Positions 25,422 through 33,720 of a DNA stretch of 64,000 nt are shown one piece after another. Origin of the DNA: an uncultured Dehalococcoidia bacterium (GTDB lineage Bacteria > Chloroflexota > Dehalococcoidia > Lucifugimonadales > JAAXIE01). How positions within the stretch are numbered: the stretch's first letter is position 1; every line of letters starts with the position of its first letter. The notes below the pieces were generated by a model. The model was given only the letters and a program-made list of their open reading frames with translations, was not told the DNA's origin and did not search any database. The position numbers and the translations under genes were made by a program. The DNA lies in assembly GCA_951813255.1 (NCBI GenBank), contig OX638353.1, positions 682,001 to 746,000 on the forward strand. The letters are read 5' to 3'.

Positions 25422-25451
25422 TTCCTGCCGTCACACAGCACAGGGTATACT
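25422..25451 (+). promoter_or_regulatory. Promoter of the nitrile hydratase alpha gene
   Basis: TTCCTG (25422-25427), 18-bp spacer, TATACT (25446-25451). It lies inside the longer open frame from 25354, so translation starts at the GTG 25483 (ribosome-binding site GCGGAGG). Confidence 0.6.
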
Positions 25452-25482
25452 CCTCACCAAACCTACAGCGCGGAGGTATGCA

Positions 25483-26142
25483 GTGGCCCAACATGACCAT
25501 GACCACGGACACGACCACGCCCATGTAGACACTGAAGAACACGAACTTACCTACTACGAGAAGCGCATCATCGCCATCTCCAATCTCCTCATAGACAAGG
25601 GCCTCATCAGTTCCCAAGATCTCCTGAACGTCCTCAAGGAGATGGAAGACACGACCCCCATGGTGGGTGCCAAGGTCGTCGCCCGCGCTTGGGCCGACCC
25701 CGACTTCAAGCAGCGCCTCCTCCAGGACGCCAACCTCGTCATGTCCGAGTTGGGCATCGCCCTCCAGCGCTTCCGTGTCCTGAAAGTCGTCGAGAACACC
25801 GACTCCGTCCACAACGCCGTCGTCTGCACCCTCTGCTCCTGCTATCCCATCCCCCTCCTCGGCTATCCCCCCGACTGGTACAAAGACGAGACCTATCGCT
25901 CCTGGATCGTGGACGACCCCCGCGCCTGCCTCAGCGACATGGGCATGAACGTGCCCGCCAACCAGGACATCCGTATCTGGGACTCAACCGCCGAAGTACG
26001 CTATCTCGTCCTCCCTCAGCGCCCCGCAGGCACCGAAACCATGACCGAAGAAGATCTAGCCCAACTCATAACCCGCGACAGCATGATCGGTGTCGGGCGC
26101 ACGCTCTCCCCGGACGAGTTATCTGTAGCAGCCGATGGTTAG
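25483..26142 (+). CDS. Nitrile hydratase alpha-subunit family protein
   Basis: A 219-residue homologue of the metal-binding alpha subunit of nitrile hydratase/thiocyanate hydrolase. The metal-claw motif VCTLCSCYPIPLLG is intact and of the cobalt type (Thr after the first Cys). Other family segments are ERI-like YYEKRIIAISNLLIDKG, AWADPDFKQRLL and the C-terminal RYLVLPQRPAGTE. The N-terminus carries seven His in fifteen residues (HDHDHGHDHAH), a likely metal-binding tail not usual in alpha subunits. No beta subunit or activator gene lies next to it. Confidence 0.87.
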   Translation: MAQHDHDHGHDHAHVDTEEHELTYYEKRIIAISNLLIDKGLISSQDLLNVLKEMEDTTPMVGAKVVARAWADPDFKQRLLQDANLVMSELGIALQRFRVLKVVENTDSVHNAVVCTLCSCYPIPLLGYPPDWYKDETYRSWIVDDPRACLSDMGMNVPANQDIRIWDSTAEVRYLVLPQRPAGTETMTEEDLAQLITRDSMIGVGRTLSPDELSVAADG

Positions 26143-26214
26143 GCCCCAGTTGATCACCTCAGCCATCAGGACGTCCAGAGATCAGACCATTCGCAGAACG
26201 CAGAAAGGCAAGTA

Positions 26215-26568
26215 ATGGGACTCTTCCAAGTTACAATCGCGGTCGGCAACACCAATGGTGGTGACATGCATGAAGTGGACGTTACTGTGGATACTGGCTC
26301 CCTTCACTCCGTGTTGCCTGCGGCGTTCCTGGGGCAACTTAGCATAGCGCCCATTACCACTCGCTTCGTCCGGTTCGGTGATGAGGGTATAGCTTCCTGG
26401 CCCCTCGGCGAGGCCCGGATAGCCCATGCTGGGGAAGAGTGGACTTGCCCAGTGTACTTCAGTCCCGGAGATGCTCGTCTCTTGGGAGCAACCACCTTGG
26501 AGATATTCAACCTCGTGGTCGACCCAGTGAACATGGTGCTGGTGCCCGCCCCTCCCGCGAAGGCTTGA
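26215..26568 (+). CDS. Retropepsin-like aspartyl protease family protein
   Basis: A 117-residue protein with the single-domain clan AA architecture: VDVTVDTGSLHSVLPAAFL (catalytic D-T-G-S), a hydrophobic strand, and LLGATTLEIFNLVVDP, which matches the second conserved G-A-x-x-L/hydrophobic segment. It would act as a dimer. The physiological role is unknown in bacteria. AAGG precedes the ATG. Confidence 0.83.
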   Translation: MGLFQVTIAVGNTNGGDMHEVDVTVDTGSLHSVLPAAFLGQLSIAPITTRFVRFGDEGIASWPLGEARIAHAGEEWTCPVYFSPGDARLLGATTLEIFNLVVDPVNMVLVPAPPAKA

Positions 26569-26617
26569 TTCGAGGAGCCCCTGTCCTATTGCCCAAACAT
26601 TGTAGATTGAAAGTAAA

Positions 26618-26642
26618 AGGGGCAGGCCCAAAACCTGCCCCT
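26618..26642. terminator. Bidirectional terminator
   Basis: AGGGGCAGG and its exact complement CCTGCCCCT around a 7-nt loop, between two convergent genes, with A-rich and CT-rich flanks. Confidence 0.75.
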
Positions 26643-26674
26643 CTTACTGCCTCACATGAAAATCTCGGTCGCTA

Positions 26675-27397
26675 CTACGCCCTACTACCCTCCGGCGTCT
26701 TGTCGGGCAGATCGGCTATGTAGCTCACAGCGTCTTCCAGCGACACCACATCAGCGTACTTGGCCTGCATGTCGAACAGATTGATCGCGTGGGAAGCCTG
26801 GCCCCTGTCGAAGGTGCATTCCTCTACGATCGATACCTTGTAGTTATACGAGAAAGCGTCTACCACCGTGGCCCGTACACAGCCGCTGGTGGTCGTGCCC
26901 GTAACCAGCAGCGTGTCTATCTGCAACTCCGTGAGATAGCTGGCCAGAGGTGTGCCGAAGAACACGCTGGGCTTGTCCTTCAGTATCACAATGTCCCCCG
27001 GCTGAGGTGCAATCTCCCTCACGATCTCGTTGGCGTCATTACCCTTGTCCGTGAAGTCCTCATCATTCCGCGAGTTCTTGCCCGCCCAGCGCCCTACGTT
27101 GAGAGATACCTGCCGCGGAGGCGCGGAACTGTAGAAGATGGGCACGCCCTTCTCCCGTGCGGCTTCCAGGAGCCTCTGTGTGTAGTAGACCCCCGTCCAG
27201 CCCTCGTCGCCACAGCTGTTCCGGTACTTCTTGATGGAGTCCAGAATCGGCTCGGGCTCTTCTCCCACGAAGTTGTAGTTCACGTCTACCACAATGATCG
27301 CGGGGTTCTTGCCATAGCCCTGGCTCTTGCCGTAGCCAGCAGCTGCAAACACCTGCTTGTCACGCTCTGTCAGGAACTCATTCCAATCGGCCATCAT
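26675..27397 (-). CDS. Isochorismatase-like cysteine hydrolase
   Basis: A 240-residue member of the isochorismatase/N-carbamoylsarcosine amidohydrolase superfamily. The catalytic triad can be read: Asp in AIIVVDVNYNFVG, Lys in DIVILKDKPSVFFGTPLA, and Cys in LLVTGTTTSGCVRATVVDA. The length and the extended N-terminus favour the N-carbamoylsarcosine amidase branch. Substrate unknown. GGAGG precedes the ATG pair. Confidence 0.9.
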   Translation of the reverse strand: MMADWNEFLTERDKQVFAAAGYGKSQGYGKNPAIIVVDVNYNFVGEEPEPILDSIKKYRNSCGDEGWTGVYYTQRLLEAAREKGVPIFYSSAPPRQVSLNVGRWAGKNSRNDEDFTDKGNDANEIVREIAPQPGDIVILKDKPSVFFGTPLASYLTELQIDTLLVTGTTTSGCVRATVVDAFSYNYKVSIVEECTFDRGQASHAINLFDMQAKYADVVSLEDAVSYIADLPDKTPEGSRA

Positions 27398-27496
27398 CGC
27401 CTCCTTCCGGTACCGGTGCAGCCCTTTTCAGCCGCAACTGTAGCACAACCCGTCATGCATCGAAAAGCTCAGGAACTCAGCGTTGAGCACTGCCGG

Positions 27497-27526
27497 TTGG
27501 AGCTACGACATTGCTGGTGTTAAAAT
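27497..27526 (+). promoter_or_regulatory. Promoter giving a leaderless transcript
   Basis: TTGGAG (27497-27502), 18-bp spacer, TAAAAT (27521-27526). The ATG at 27533 is 6 nt downstream, and no ribosome-binding site is present. Confidence 0.65.
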
Positions 27527-27532
27527 CTCGCC

Positions 27533-29209
27533 ATGGCCATAACATCTTGGCGCATCTTTGGGCAGAATACCGTCGCGGCCTACCTTGACCGCCTCAAAGC
27601 GTTCGACGGTGACGTGATTGTAGGCCCGCACGAGTTCGCTGTCGTTGTGCGCGATGGCGCTATACAGGAAGTCTTCAGCGAGGGCAGGCGGGATGTCAGA
27701 CGCTCCGGCAATCCCCTGCGCAGCATCGTCGGCCGTGCCCCTGCCATACAAGTCCTCGTCGCTGACACGTCTCCTTTCCACTTGGAAATTTTGCTTGAAG
27801 GCCCGGGAGACCCATCAGACCTAGGCGCGGGACGCCCGCTAGTAATCACCGCCGACGGCCAGCCCGTCACGGCTCACGTGAACCTCACTCTCTCCGTGGT
27901 GTCCGACAGTGCCGACTTTTTATTGCGCTTCATGAGGGGACGAGACGCTATCGGTACGACGGAGGTTGCCGAAGCCATCAGGGGCGAACTGCTGGCCAAG
28001 GTATTGGCGCTACAACTCAGTCAGCGCACGGCTACCGAGCTCCGTGGAAATGATGATCTGCTCCGTTCCCTGTACGACTCTCTGAGAGTGGAGCTCGCCT
28101 CGACGCTGGACAACTTTGGTTTCCGTTTGGACAACTTCTACGTTCACTGGGGCTTGACCCACACCGAAGGCGAGTCAATCAAGGATCAACTACACGAATC
28201 TAGGTTGCGGGACGAAGAGAGACGACGAGAGCTGGATGCTGCTTCAGCACCCGCAGTTCAGCCGGTCGCACCTGATACTCAGCCCGTAGGTGTACCACCC
28301 ACACCACCTCCTCCACCGCCTGCCGCCACGCCACAGGCACCTCCTACCATATCGCCGAGCCCAGCCTCGGGTTCACTTGCGGCGCAAGATCCCTCCGCTT
28401 TCGTGGATAGGGGTCTAGCTCACTTGGAGCAAGGGAATTTCGAATGGGCGCTATGGGACCTCGACGAAGCCTTACGGCTGGATCCGAGAAACGCTCTGGC
28501 CTATAGCCACAGAAGCCTCGCTTATTACGTCCTGGGCTGGGGCGAACAGGCGATACAAGGCTACGATCAAGCAATCCGGCTAGATAATCAGAATGCTCAA
28601 ACCTACATACGGAGAGGCGACGCTCATCGGGCCTTTGGTCGGCACGAACAGGCGATGCGGGACTACGATGAGGCCGTTCGGTTAGACCCGCAGCACACTA
28701 GTCCGTACAACAACAGAGGCGTTGCCTATAGTGATCTAGGCCAGCACGAACGGGCGATACAAGACTACGACGAAGCCCTCCGGTTGGACCCGCAGAACAC
28801 TATGGCGTACAGCAATAGAGGCAGTTCTTATCACTATTTGGGTAAGTCTGAGCAGGCTATACAGGACTATGATAAGGCCATTGGGCTGTACCCACAGAAT
28901 GCTTCTGCTTACCTAGGCAGAGGCGATGCCTATCATGCGCTAGGCCGACACGAACGGGCTATGCAAGACTACGACGAAGCTGTCCGATTGAACCCGCAGC
29001 ACACCACTCCGTACAACAACAGGGGCGTTGCCTATGGTGATTTAGGCATGCATAAACGGGCGATACAAGACTACGATGAAGCCATCCGGTTGGACCCGTA
29101 TAACGGTCAGGCTTATTACAACCGGGGAGTCGCTTATAGCAACCTTTGGTGGAAGTTCAAGGAGGCAACTAGCGACTTTCAACGGGCCAAGGAGTTGGGT
29201 GTCGGGTAG
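27533..29209 (+). CDS. SPFH-like domain protein with a TPR array
   Basis: 558 residues. Residues 1-230 resemble SPFH/band-7 proteins of the stand-alone bacterial type (IVGPHEFAVVVRDGAIQEVF, VLVADTSPFHLEI, then a charged helical region). A Pro-rich linker follows (about 240-280), then about eight tetratricopeptide repeats from about residue 285 to the end, each containing a variant of AIQDYDEALRLDP. Several repeats are nearly identical at DNA level, showing recent duplication. It probably scaffolds a complex; partners are unknown. The promoter makes it leaderless. Confidence 0.8.
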   Translation: MAITSWRIFGQNTVAAYLDRLKAFDGDVIVGPHEFAVVVRDGAIQEVFSEGRRDVRRSGNPLRSIVGRAPAIQVLVADTSPFHLEILLEGPGDPSDLGAGRPLVITADGQPVTAHVNLTLSVVSDSADFLLRFMRGRDAIGTTEVAEAIRGELLAKVLALQLSQRTATELRGNDDLLRSLYDSLRVELASTLDNFGFRLDNFYVHWGLTHTEGESIKDQLHESRLRDEERRRELDAASAPAVQPVAPDTQPVGVPPTPPPPPPAATPQAPPTISPSPASGSLAAQDPSAFVDRGLAHLEQGNFEWALWDLDEALRLDPRNALAYSHRSLAYYVLGWGEQAIQGYDQAIRLDNQNAQTYIRRGDAHRAFGRHEQAMRDYDEAVRLDPQHTSPYNNRGVAYSDLGQHERAIQDYDEALRLDPQNTMAYSNRGSSYHYLGKSEQAIQDYDKAIGLYPQNASAYLGRGDAYHALGRHERAMQDYDEAVRLNPQHTTPYNNRGVAYGDLGMHKRAIQDYDEAIRLDPYNGQAYYNRGVAYSNLWWKFKEATSDFQRAKELGVG

Positions 29210-29346
29210 AACCGTATGGGTTGCCTCCAACCAAGGCTAGGCTGCTACTTGGGCGTCTGGAAGGGCCTGTACCGGCGAAGCGCTGGAGTAGAATCCCATC
29301 GCCCTTTACGCTGAAGATTCGGCTCCCCATCGAAAGGAACGAGCCA

Positions 29347-30879
29347 ATGAGCAACTGGGACACCTCCCTCATCCGCACCTACCACGACCAGACCAAGCAC
29401 TCCTTCGAGAGCGTCCGCACCGGCGCCCACGTCCTCGACTGGATGAGTCAGCCCCTCCCGTTCAAAATATACGACGGTGGGGAACGCATCCCTCTCCCGG
29501 AGGACGTCCCCGGCTCCAGCATGCCTGGCTTGCAAGCCATTGCCGCCGCTGGTCATCCCGTCACCGGCGAGGTGATGCCCGGCCTCGCCACCCTCACCAC
29601 CCTGCTCCACCACTCCGCCGGCATCACTCGAAAGCGTGACTACGGTGGTGGCGAGATATACTTCCGGGCAGCCGCTTGCACCGGCGCCCTCTACCACATC
29701 GACCTCTACCTCGTCTCTGGCGACCTCCCCGACCTCCAGGCAGGTGTCTACCACTACGGCCCCCACGACTCCTCCCTGACCATGCTCCGCTCCGGCGACT
29801 ACCGCCCCCTCCTCGTGGAGGCCTCCGCCGGCGAGGAGGCCATTGCCCACGCCCCAGCAGTAGTCGTCTTCACCTGCACCTACTGGCGCAACTCATGGAA
29901 GTACCAGACGAGGGCCTACCGTCACACCTACTGGGATGGAGGCACCATCCTAGCCAACTTCCAGTCCGTGGCCGCCGCCCACCAGCTTCCCGCGCGACTG
30001 GTCATGAGCTTCACCGACGCCCCGGTAAACCGTTTGCTGGACTTGGATACGGAAAAAGAAGTCACCATCGCCTTGGCCCCCGTCGGCCGGGCGCAGGCCG
30101 CTATCCCCGGCAGCACTGTCCACACTCCCCCGCTGGAACTCTCCACCCAGCGCCCCCGTCGTGAAGTTGACTACCCCGCCATAAGGGCAGCCCACTCGGC
30201 ATCGACCATGGAGTTTACCGGAGACGTCTCTCGCTCCAGGGGCCCCATCGCCATGGACGCCCCGCCTCAAACCTCCGGTCCCATGTTCCCGCTGCTCCCT
30301 GCCGAGCAACTACCGGATGAAACAATCGAAGGCGTAATCCAGCGCCGCGGCTCCACTCGCAAGTTCGCCCGCGAACCCATCGGCTTCAACCAGCTCTCCG
30401 CCATCTTGCGCGCTGCCACCACCGGCGTCCAAGCCGACTTCCTCCACCCCCACGGCGCCAACCTCTGCGACCTCTACCTCAACGTCCACGCCGTCGACGG
30501 CCTGCCACCCGGCGCCTACGTCTACCACCGTGAACAGCATGCCTTGGAACAACTCAAAGAAGGCGACTTCCGCAACGAGTCCGGCTACCTCGGCCTCAGC
30601 CAGGACATCCCCGCCGACGCCAGCGCCGACATCTTCTTCCTCACCAACCTCGACCCCGTCCTCGAGCGCATGGGAAACCGCGGCTACCGCGCCGCCCAGA
30701 TCGAAGCCAGCATCACCGCAGGAAGGTGCTACCTCTCAGCCTACGCCCAACGCGTCGGCGCCAGCGGCCTCACGTTCTACGACGACGACGTCACCAACTT
30801 CTTCTCACCCCACGCCGCAGGCAAAAGCGTCATGTTCCTCATAGCTCTGGGCAAACGGGCGCCACGCAACAGGCAGTAA
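29347..30879 (+). CDS. SagB/ThcOx-type nitroreductase-fold dehydrogenase (two domains)
   Basis: 510 residues with two nitroreductase-fold halves, as in SagB/ThcOx proteins, which oxidise azolines in peptide natural products with FMN. First half: DWMSQPLPFKIYDGGERI, LLHHSAGITRKRDYGG and ALYHIDLYLVSGDLPDLQAGVYHY. Second half: VIQRRGSTRKFAREPIGFNQLS (the FMN-binding RRS-like motif), GLPPGAYVYHRE and AQRVGASGLTFYDDDV. No YcaO or peptide precursor gene is adjacent, so a stand-alone oxidoreductase role is equally possible. The ATG at 29347 follows GAAAGGAACG. Confidence 0.87.
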   Translation: MSNWDTSLIRTYHDQTKHSFESVRTGAHVLDWMSQPLPFKIYDGGERIPLPEDVPGSSMPGLQAIAAAGHPVTGEVMPGLATLTTLLHHSAGITRKRDYGGGEIYFRAAACTGALYHIDLYLVSGDLPDLQAGVYHYGPHDSSLTMLRSGDYRPLLVEASAGEEAIAHAPAVVVFTCTYWRNSWKYQTRAYRHTYWDGGTILANFQSVAAAHQLPARLVMSFTDAPVNRLLDLDTEKEVTIALAPVGRAQAAIPGSTVHTPPLELSTQRPRREVDYPAIRAAHSASTMEFTGDVSRSRGPIAMDAPPQTSGPMFPLLPAEQLPDETIEGVIQRRGSTRKFAREPIGFNQLSAILRAATTGVQADFLHPHGANLCDLYLNVHAVDGLPPGAYVYHREQHALEQLKEGDFRNESGYLGLSQDIPADASADIFFLTNLDPVLERMGNRGYRAAQIEASITAGRCYLSAYAQRVGASGLTFYDDDVTNFFSPHAAGKSVMFLIALGKRAPRNRQ

Positions 30880-30980
30880 AGAGAGAGAGATCAGGACTGC
30901 AATCGAAAGGTGCTACAGCTCCCTGGCGACAGCCACAGCAGTCCCCGAGGTCATCAGAAGAGCAACGTCAGCGCCCGGCG

Positions 30981-31439
30981 TCAGGACACTTGGGCGGGAC
31001 TCGCCTCGTCCTTCGCCACACACGTCTGGCACCGCCCGTACACCTCCAGCCAGTGCCCATTAAGCTGGAAGTTGTGCAGCGCCGCCGCCTGCTTCAACAT
31101 CCCCTCCACGTCACATCCCACCAAGTCCTGCGACGCCCCGCATTCCACGCACAGAAGATGATGGTGGTGTCCGCGGTGGCTCAACTGGTAATGCAGGTTA
31201 CCGTCTTCCAGCAGCACCCGGCACACCACACCCGCCTCCACCAGAAGCTTCAGCGAGCGATAGATGGTGGCCCGCCCCAGATGGGGCAACTCGTTCCGCA
31301 ACTCCTCGGCCGCAAAGTGTCGGTCCTTGCCAGCAATCACCCGCGCCAAGGCTCGGCGTGGTGCGGTGTCGCGGTACCCCCTCTCCTGCAGGGTTTGGAT
31401 CAACTGCTGGGCTAGTGGGTATACCGGCGCACGAACCAT
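30981..31439 (-). CDS. Fur-family metalloregulator
   Basis: A 152-residue DNA-binding repressor. Winged helix in residues 1-80 (TLQERGYRDTAPRRALARVI, FAAEELRNELPHLGRATIYRSLKLLVEAG), then metal-binding residues HRGHHHHLLCVECGASQDL (His cluster plus C-x2-C) and a second Cys pair CQTCVAKDEA. It is ferric- or zinc-uptake-regulator-like; the metal cannot be told apart by eye. Transcribed convergently to SagB, with no obvious target operon adjacent. Confidence 0.92.
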   Translation of the reverse strand: MVRAPVYPLAQQLIQTLQERGYRDTAPRRALARVIAGKDRHFAAEELRNELPHLGRATIYRSLKLLVEAGVVCRVLLEDGNLHYQLSHRGHHHHLLCVECGASQDLVGCDVEGMLKQAAALHNFQLNGHWLEVYGRCQTCVAKDEASPAQVS

Positions 31440-31512
31440 ACTGCCACCTTAAGGTGTCGTTCTCTCCAGTATATACCTTGCTGCTAAGCCCTTCGCCTAG
31501 TCCCTAGCATGC

Positions 31513-32430
31513 CTAGGTATCGGAAACCTGGCTACGGTACCAGTCGATTATCTCCCGTCCCGTCGCGCACCACACCCCTTGCCGAGTCATCATGTGCCCC
31601 AAGGCCTCGTCCAGGTATTTGATCCGGAACGGCTGCCCGATGAGCCACGGGTGCAGGTTCAGTGTCATCACCCGCCCCGTCTCAGCCCCGTCATGGTACA
31701 ACCTGTCGAAGCTCTCCTTCAGCAATTCCCCATATCGCATAACCGGTATCAGCCTCTGGCTCAGACACACCTGGTCGTCCAAGTCCACCATCATCGGCAG
31801 CGCATGCAGGTTCCCCTGTGGCGCCTTCATCGGGTAAGGCTGCTCATCGTTCGTCCAGTCGCACAAATACTGCACCCCCGCCGCCGCCAGCAACTGCGGT
31901 GTCCGCGGCGACTCCCCATACTCCGGCCCCAGCCATCCCGCAGGCGCGCTCCCCGTCACCCGCTCCAGCGACGACACCGCAGCCAGAATGTACTCCCGCT
32001 CCTCTTCCTCCGACATCCGGCTCGTGATCATCCGCGTGATCGCCACCCCATGCCCAATGATCTCGCACCCGCGCTCCTGAATATGCCGGACCAGGTACGG
32101 GTAGTTCTCTGCCGTCATCTGGTCCATCGCAATCGTGGCCTTCAGCCCATGCTTCTCCAGCGTATCCAGCACCCTGAAAATCCCCACCCGGTGCCCATAA
32201 TCCCGGTGCCCATAGGTGTCGAAACGAGGAAACGGCCTAGGCCCAATCCCTCCCGGCAAATTCGGTAGTGCAAACGCCCCGTCCGGCGTCCGCCAGTCAA
32301 AATGGTCCAGGTTCACAATAGCGCACACCGCCACCCGCGCATTCTCCGGCCAGCGCAAAGGCGGACGATTGATAATAGGCGACCAGTCATAATGCTCATG
32401 GTCCATCCCAAACCGTCGCTGCGCTACCAT
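31513..32430 (-). CDS. Polysaccharide deacetylase family protein (allantoinase/PuuE-like)
   Basis: A 305-residue NodB-homology enzyme. Segments: NRPPLRWPENARVAVCAIVNLDHFDW, YGHRVGIFRVLDTLEKHGLKATIAMDQMTAENYP, GCEIIGHGVAITRMITSRMSEEEE and GWLGPEYGESPRTPQLLA. This is the PuuE/allantoinase-like branch rather than a classical cell-wall deacetylase. GGAGG precedes the ATG. A paralogue lies directly upstream on the same strand. Confidence 0.87.
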   Translation of the reverse strand: MVAQRRFGMDHEHYDWSPIINRPPLRWPENARVAVCAIVNLDHFDWRTPDGAFALPNLPGGIGPRPFPRFDTYGHRDYGHRVGIFRVLDTLEKHGLKATIAMDQMTAENYPYLVRHIQERGCEIIGHGVAITRMITSRMSEEEEREYILAAVSSLERVTGSAPAGWLGPEYGESPRTPQLLAAAGVQYLCDWTNDEQPYPMKAPQGNLHALPMMVDLDDQVCLSQRLIPVMRYGELLKESFDRLYHDGAETGRVMTLNLHPWLIGQPFRIKYLDEALGHMMTRQGVWCATGREIIDWYRSQVSDT

Positions 32431-32514
32431 CTAATCACCTCCGCGCCTTTAGCTCCACTGATGACCATTGACCGCCGCCATGAGAACCACCCTATCCCTC
32501 ACCACTCAGCCTAC

Positions 32515-32551
32515 CCCGTCATTCCCGCGGAGGCGGGAACCCACGGCCCGG
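32515..32551. repeat. Single copy of the dispersed palindromic repeat
   Basis: CGTCATTCCCGCGGAGGC and following bases, same unit as the array at 33.7-34.8 kb, here alone between the two deacetylase genes. Confidence 0.8.
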
Positions 32552-32652
32552 ACTCTAGGGCAAGACCCAATCTTGTATGCCGTTGCCCCGCCCCCCAGGG
32601 GGAAGGTTGGAGCCTGCCCCGGACTGTGATCCGGGGATGGGGTCGCCCCACC

Positions 32653-33564
32653 CTACACGCTCGTCCGCTTCCCGTCCTCCACCGCCGCATCATAATAATT
32701 CGCGATGTAATACTCCGCGATCTCATCCGCCGTCGTCTGCCACACCCCGTCATGCCCCATGATGTGAGCCAGCAGGTCCTCAAGGTACTTCACCCGGTGC
32801 GGCTGCCCGATCAGGAACGGGTGCAGCGCAATGCACATCACCCGCCCGCTCTCGGCCCCCTCCTGGTACAGCCGGTCGAACTGGTCCTTGCATATCTGCG
32901 CAAAATATTCGCCCTCATTCGGCGTCCGCGTGAACATCCCCGAGTCGTTCAACTCCACCGAGTACGGCACCGACACCAGCTTCCCCGACGACACTCGTAT
33001 CGGCACCGGCTGGTCGTCATGGTTCCAGTCCGTGTGGTAGATCAGCCCCACCTCCGCCATCAGGTCCGGCGTCCGCTCGCTGTTCGACAGCGCCGGCCCC
33101 AGCATCCCCTTAAGTTGCTGCCCCGTCTCCCGCTTCAGCGTCGCAATGCAGTCCCGGTAGAACTCCCGCTCCTCCTCTTCCGACAGCGTGTTCAGGTAGC
33201 GGGTGTTGTAGATGCCATGGCTCATGATGTCCCACTTCCGCTCCACCATCGCATCCTTGATTTCCGGGTAATGCTCCAGCACCGCCAGATTCAGCGACAC
33301 GCAGCACTTGATGTTGTACTTATCCAGAGGCTCCAGCATCCGCCAGAACCCCACCCGGTTCCCATAGTCCCGGAACGCATACTGCTGCACATCCGGATAA
33401 GGCACCCGCGGCCAAGGGTCCCGCAACCCGTCAAACTCCGGCAGATACTCATAGTGCTCCACATTCGGCGCAACCCAAAAAGCCACCCGCGCCCCATTCG
33501 GCCACTTGATAGCCGGCCTATCAATAATCGGACTATAGTCATACCGGTCAGGTGCTACCGCCAT
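32653..33564 (-). CDS. Polysaccharide deacetylase family protein, paralogue
   Basis: A 303-residue NodB-homology protein: DRPAIKWPNGARVAFWVAPN, FRDYGNRVGFWRMLEPLDKY, KWDIMSHGIYNTRYLNTLSEEEE, GMLGPALSNSERTPDLMAE and MCIALHPFLIGQPHRVKYLE. Same architecture as the gene at 31.5 kb, so a local duplication. The start ATG at 33564 is preferred over a TTG at 33582. These enzymes hydrolyse C-N bonds in N-acyl sugars or ureides; the substrate is unknown. Confidence 0.87.
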   Translation of the reverse strand: MAVAPDRYDYSPIIDRPAIKWPNGARVAFWVAPNVEHYEYLPEFDGLRDPWPRVPYPDVQQYAFRDYGNRVGFWRMLEPLDKYNIKCCVSLNLAVLEHYPEIKDAMVERKWDIMSHGIYNTRYLNTLSEEEEREFYRDCIATLKRETGQQLKGMLGPALSNSERTPDLMAEVGLIYHTDWNHDDQPVPIRVSSGKLVSVPYSVELNDSGMFTRTPNEGEYFAQICKDQFDRLYQEGAESGRVMCIALHPFLIGQPHRVKYLEDLLAHIMGHDGVWQTTADEIAEYYIANYYDAAVEDGKRTSV

Positions 33565-33720
33565 AGCTCCCCCTTCCCCCAAGAAGAGTCCATCCCCAAT
33601 CAGCGTGCCCCGATTCTAAGCCCCACCCCGCCCCTGTCAACTCCGAAGGGTCTTTCGGCTGCCGCAATATCCCCTGCCTAGTCCTTTCCATTCGTCCTGA
33701 GCGAAGTAACCCACTACCCA

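Noticed and set aside
32302..33681. Long plus-strand open frame of 459 codons
   Set aside because: It is the antisense shadow of two polysaccharide deacetylase genes, with His/Arg/Pro-rich composition typical of such shadows.
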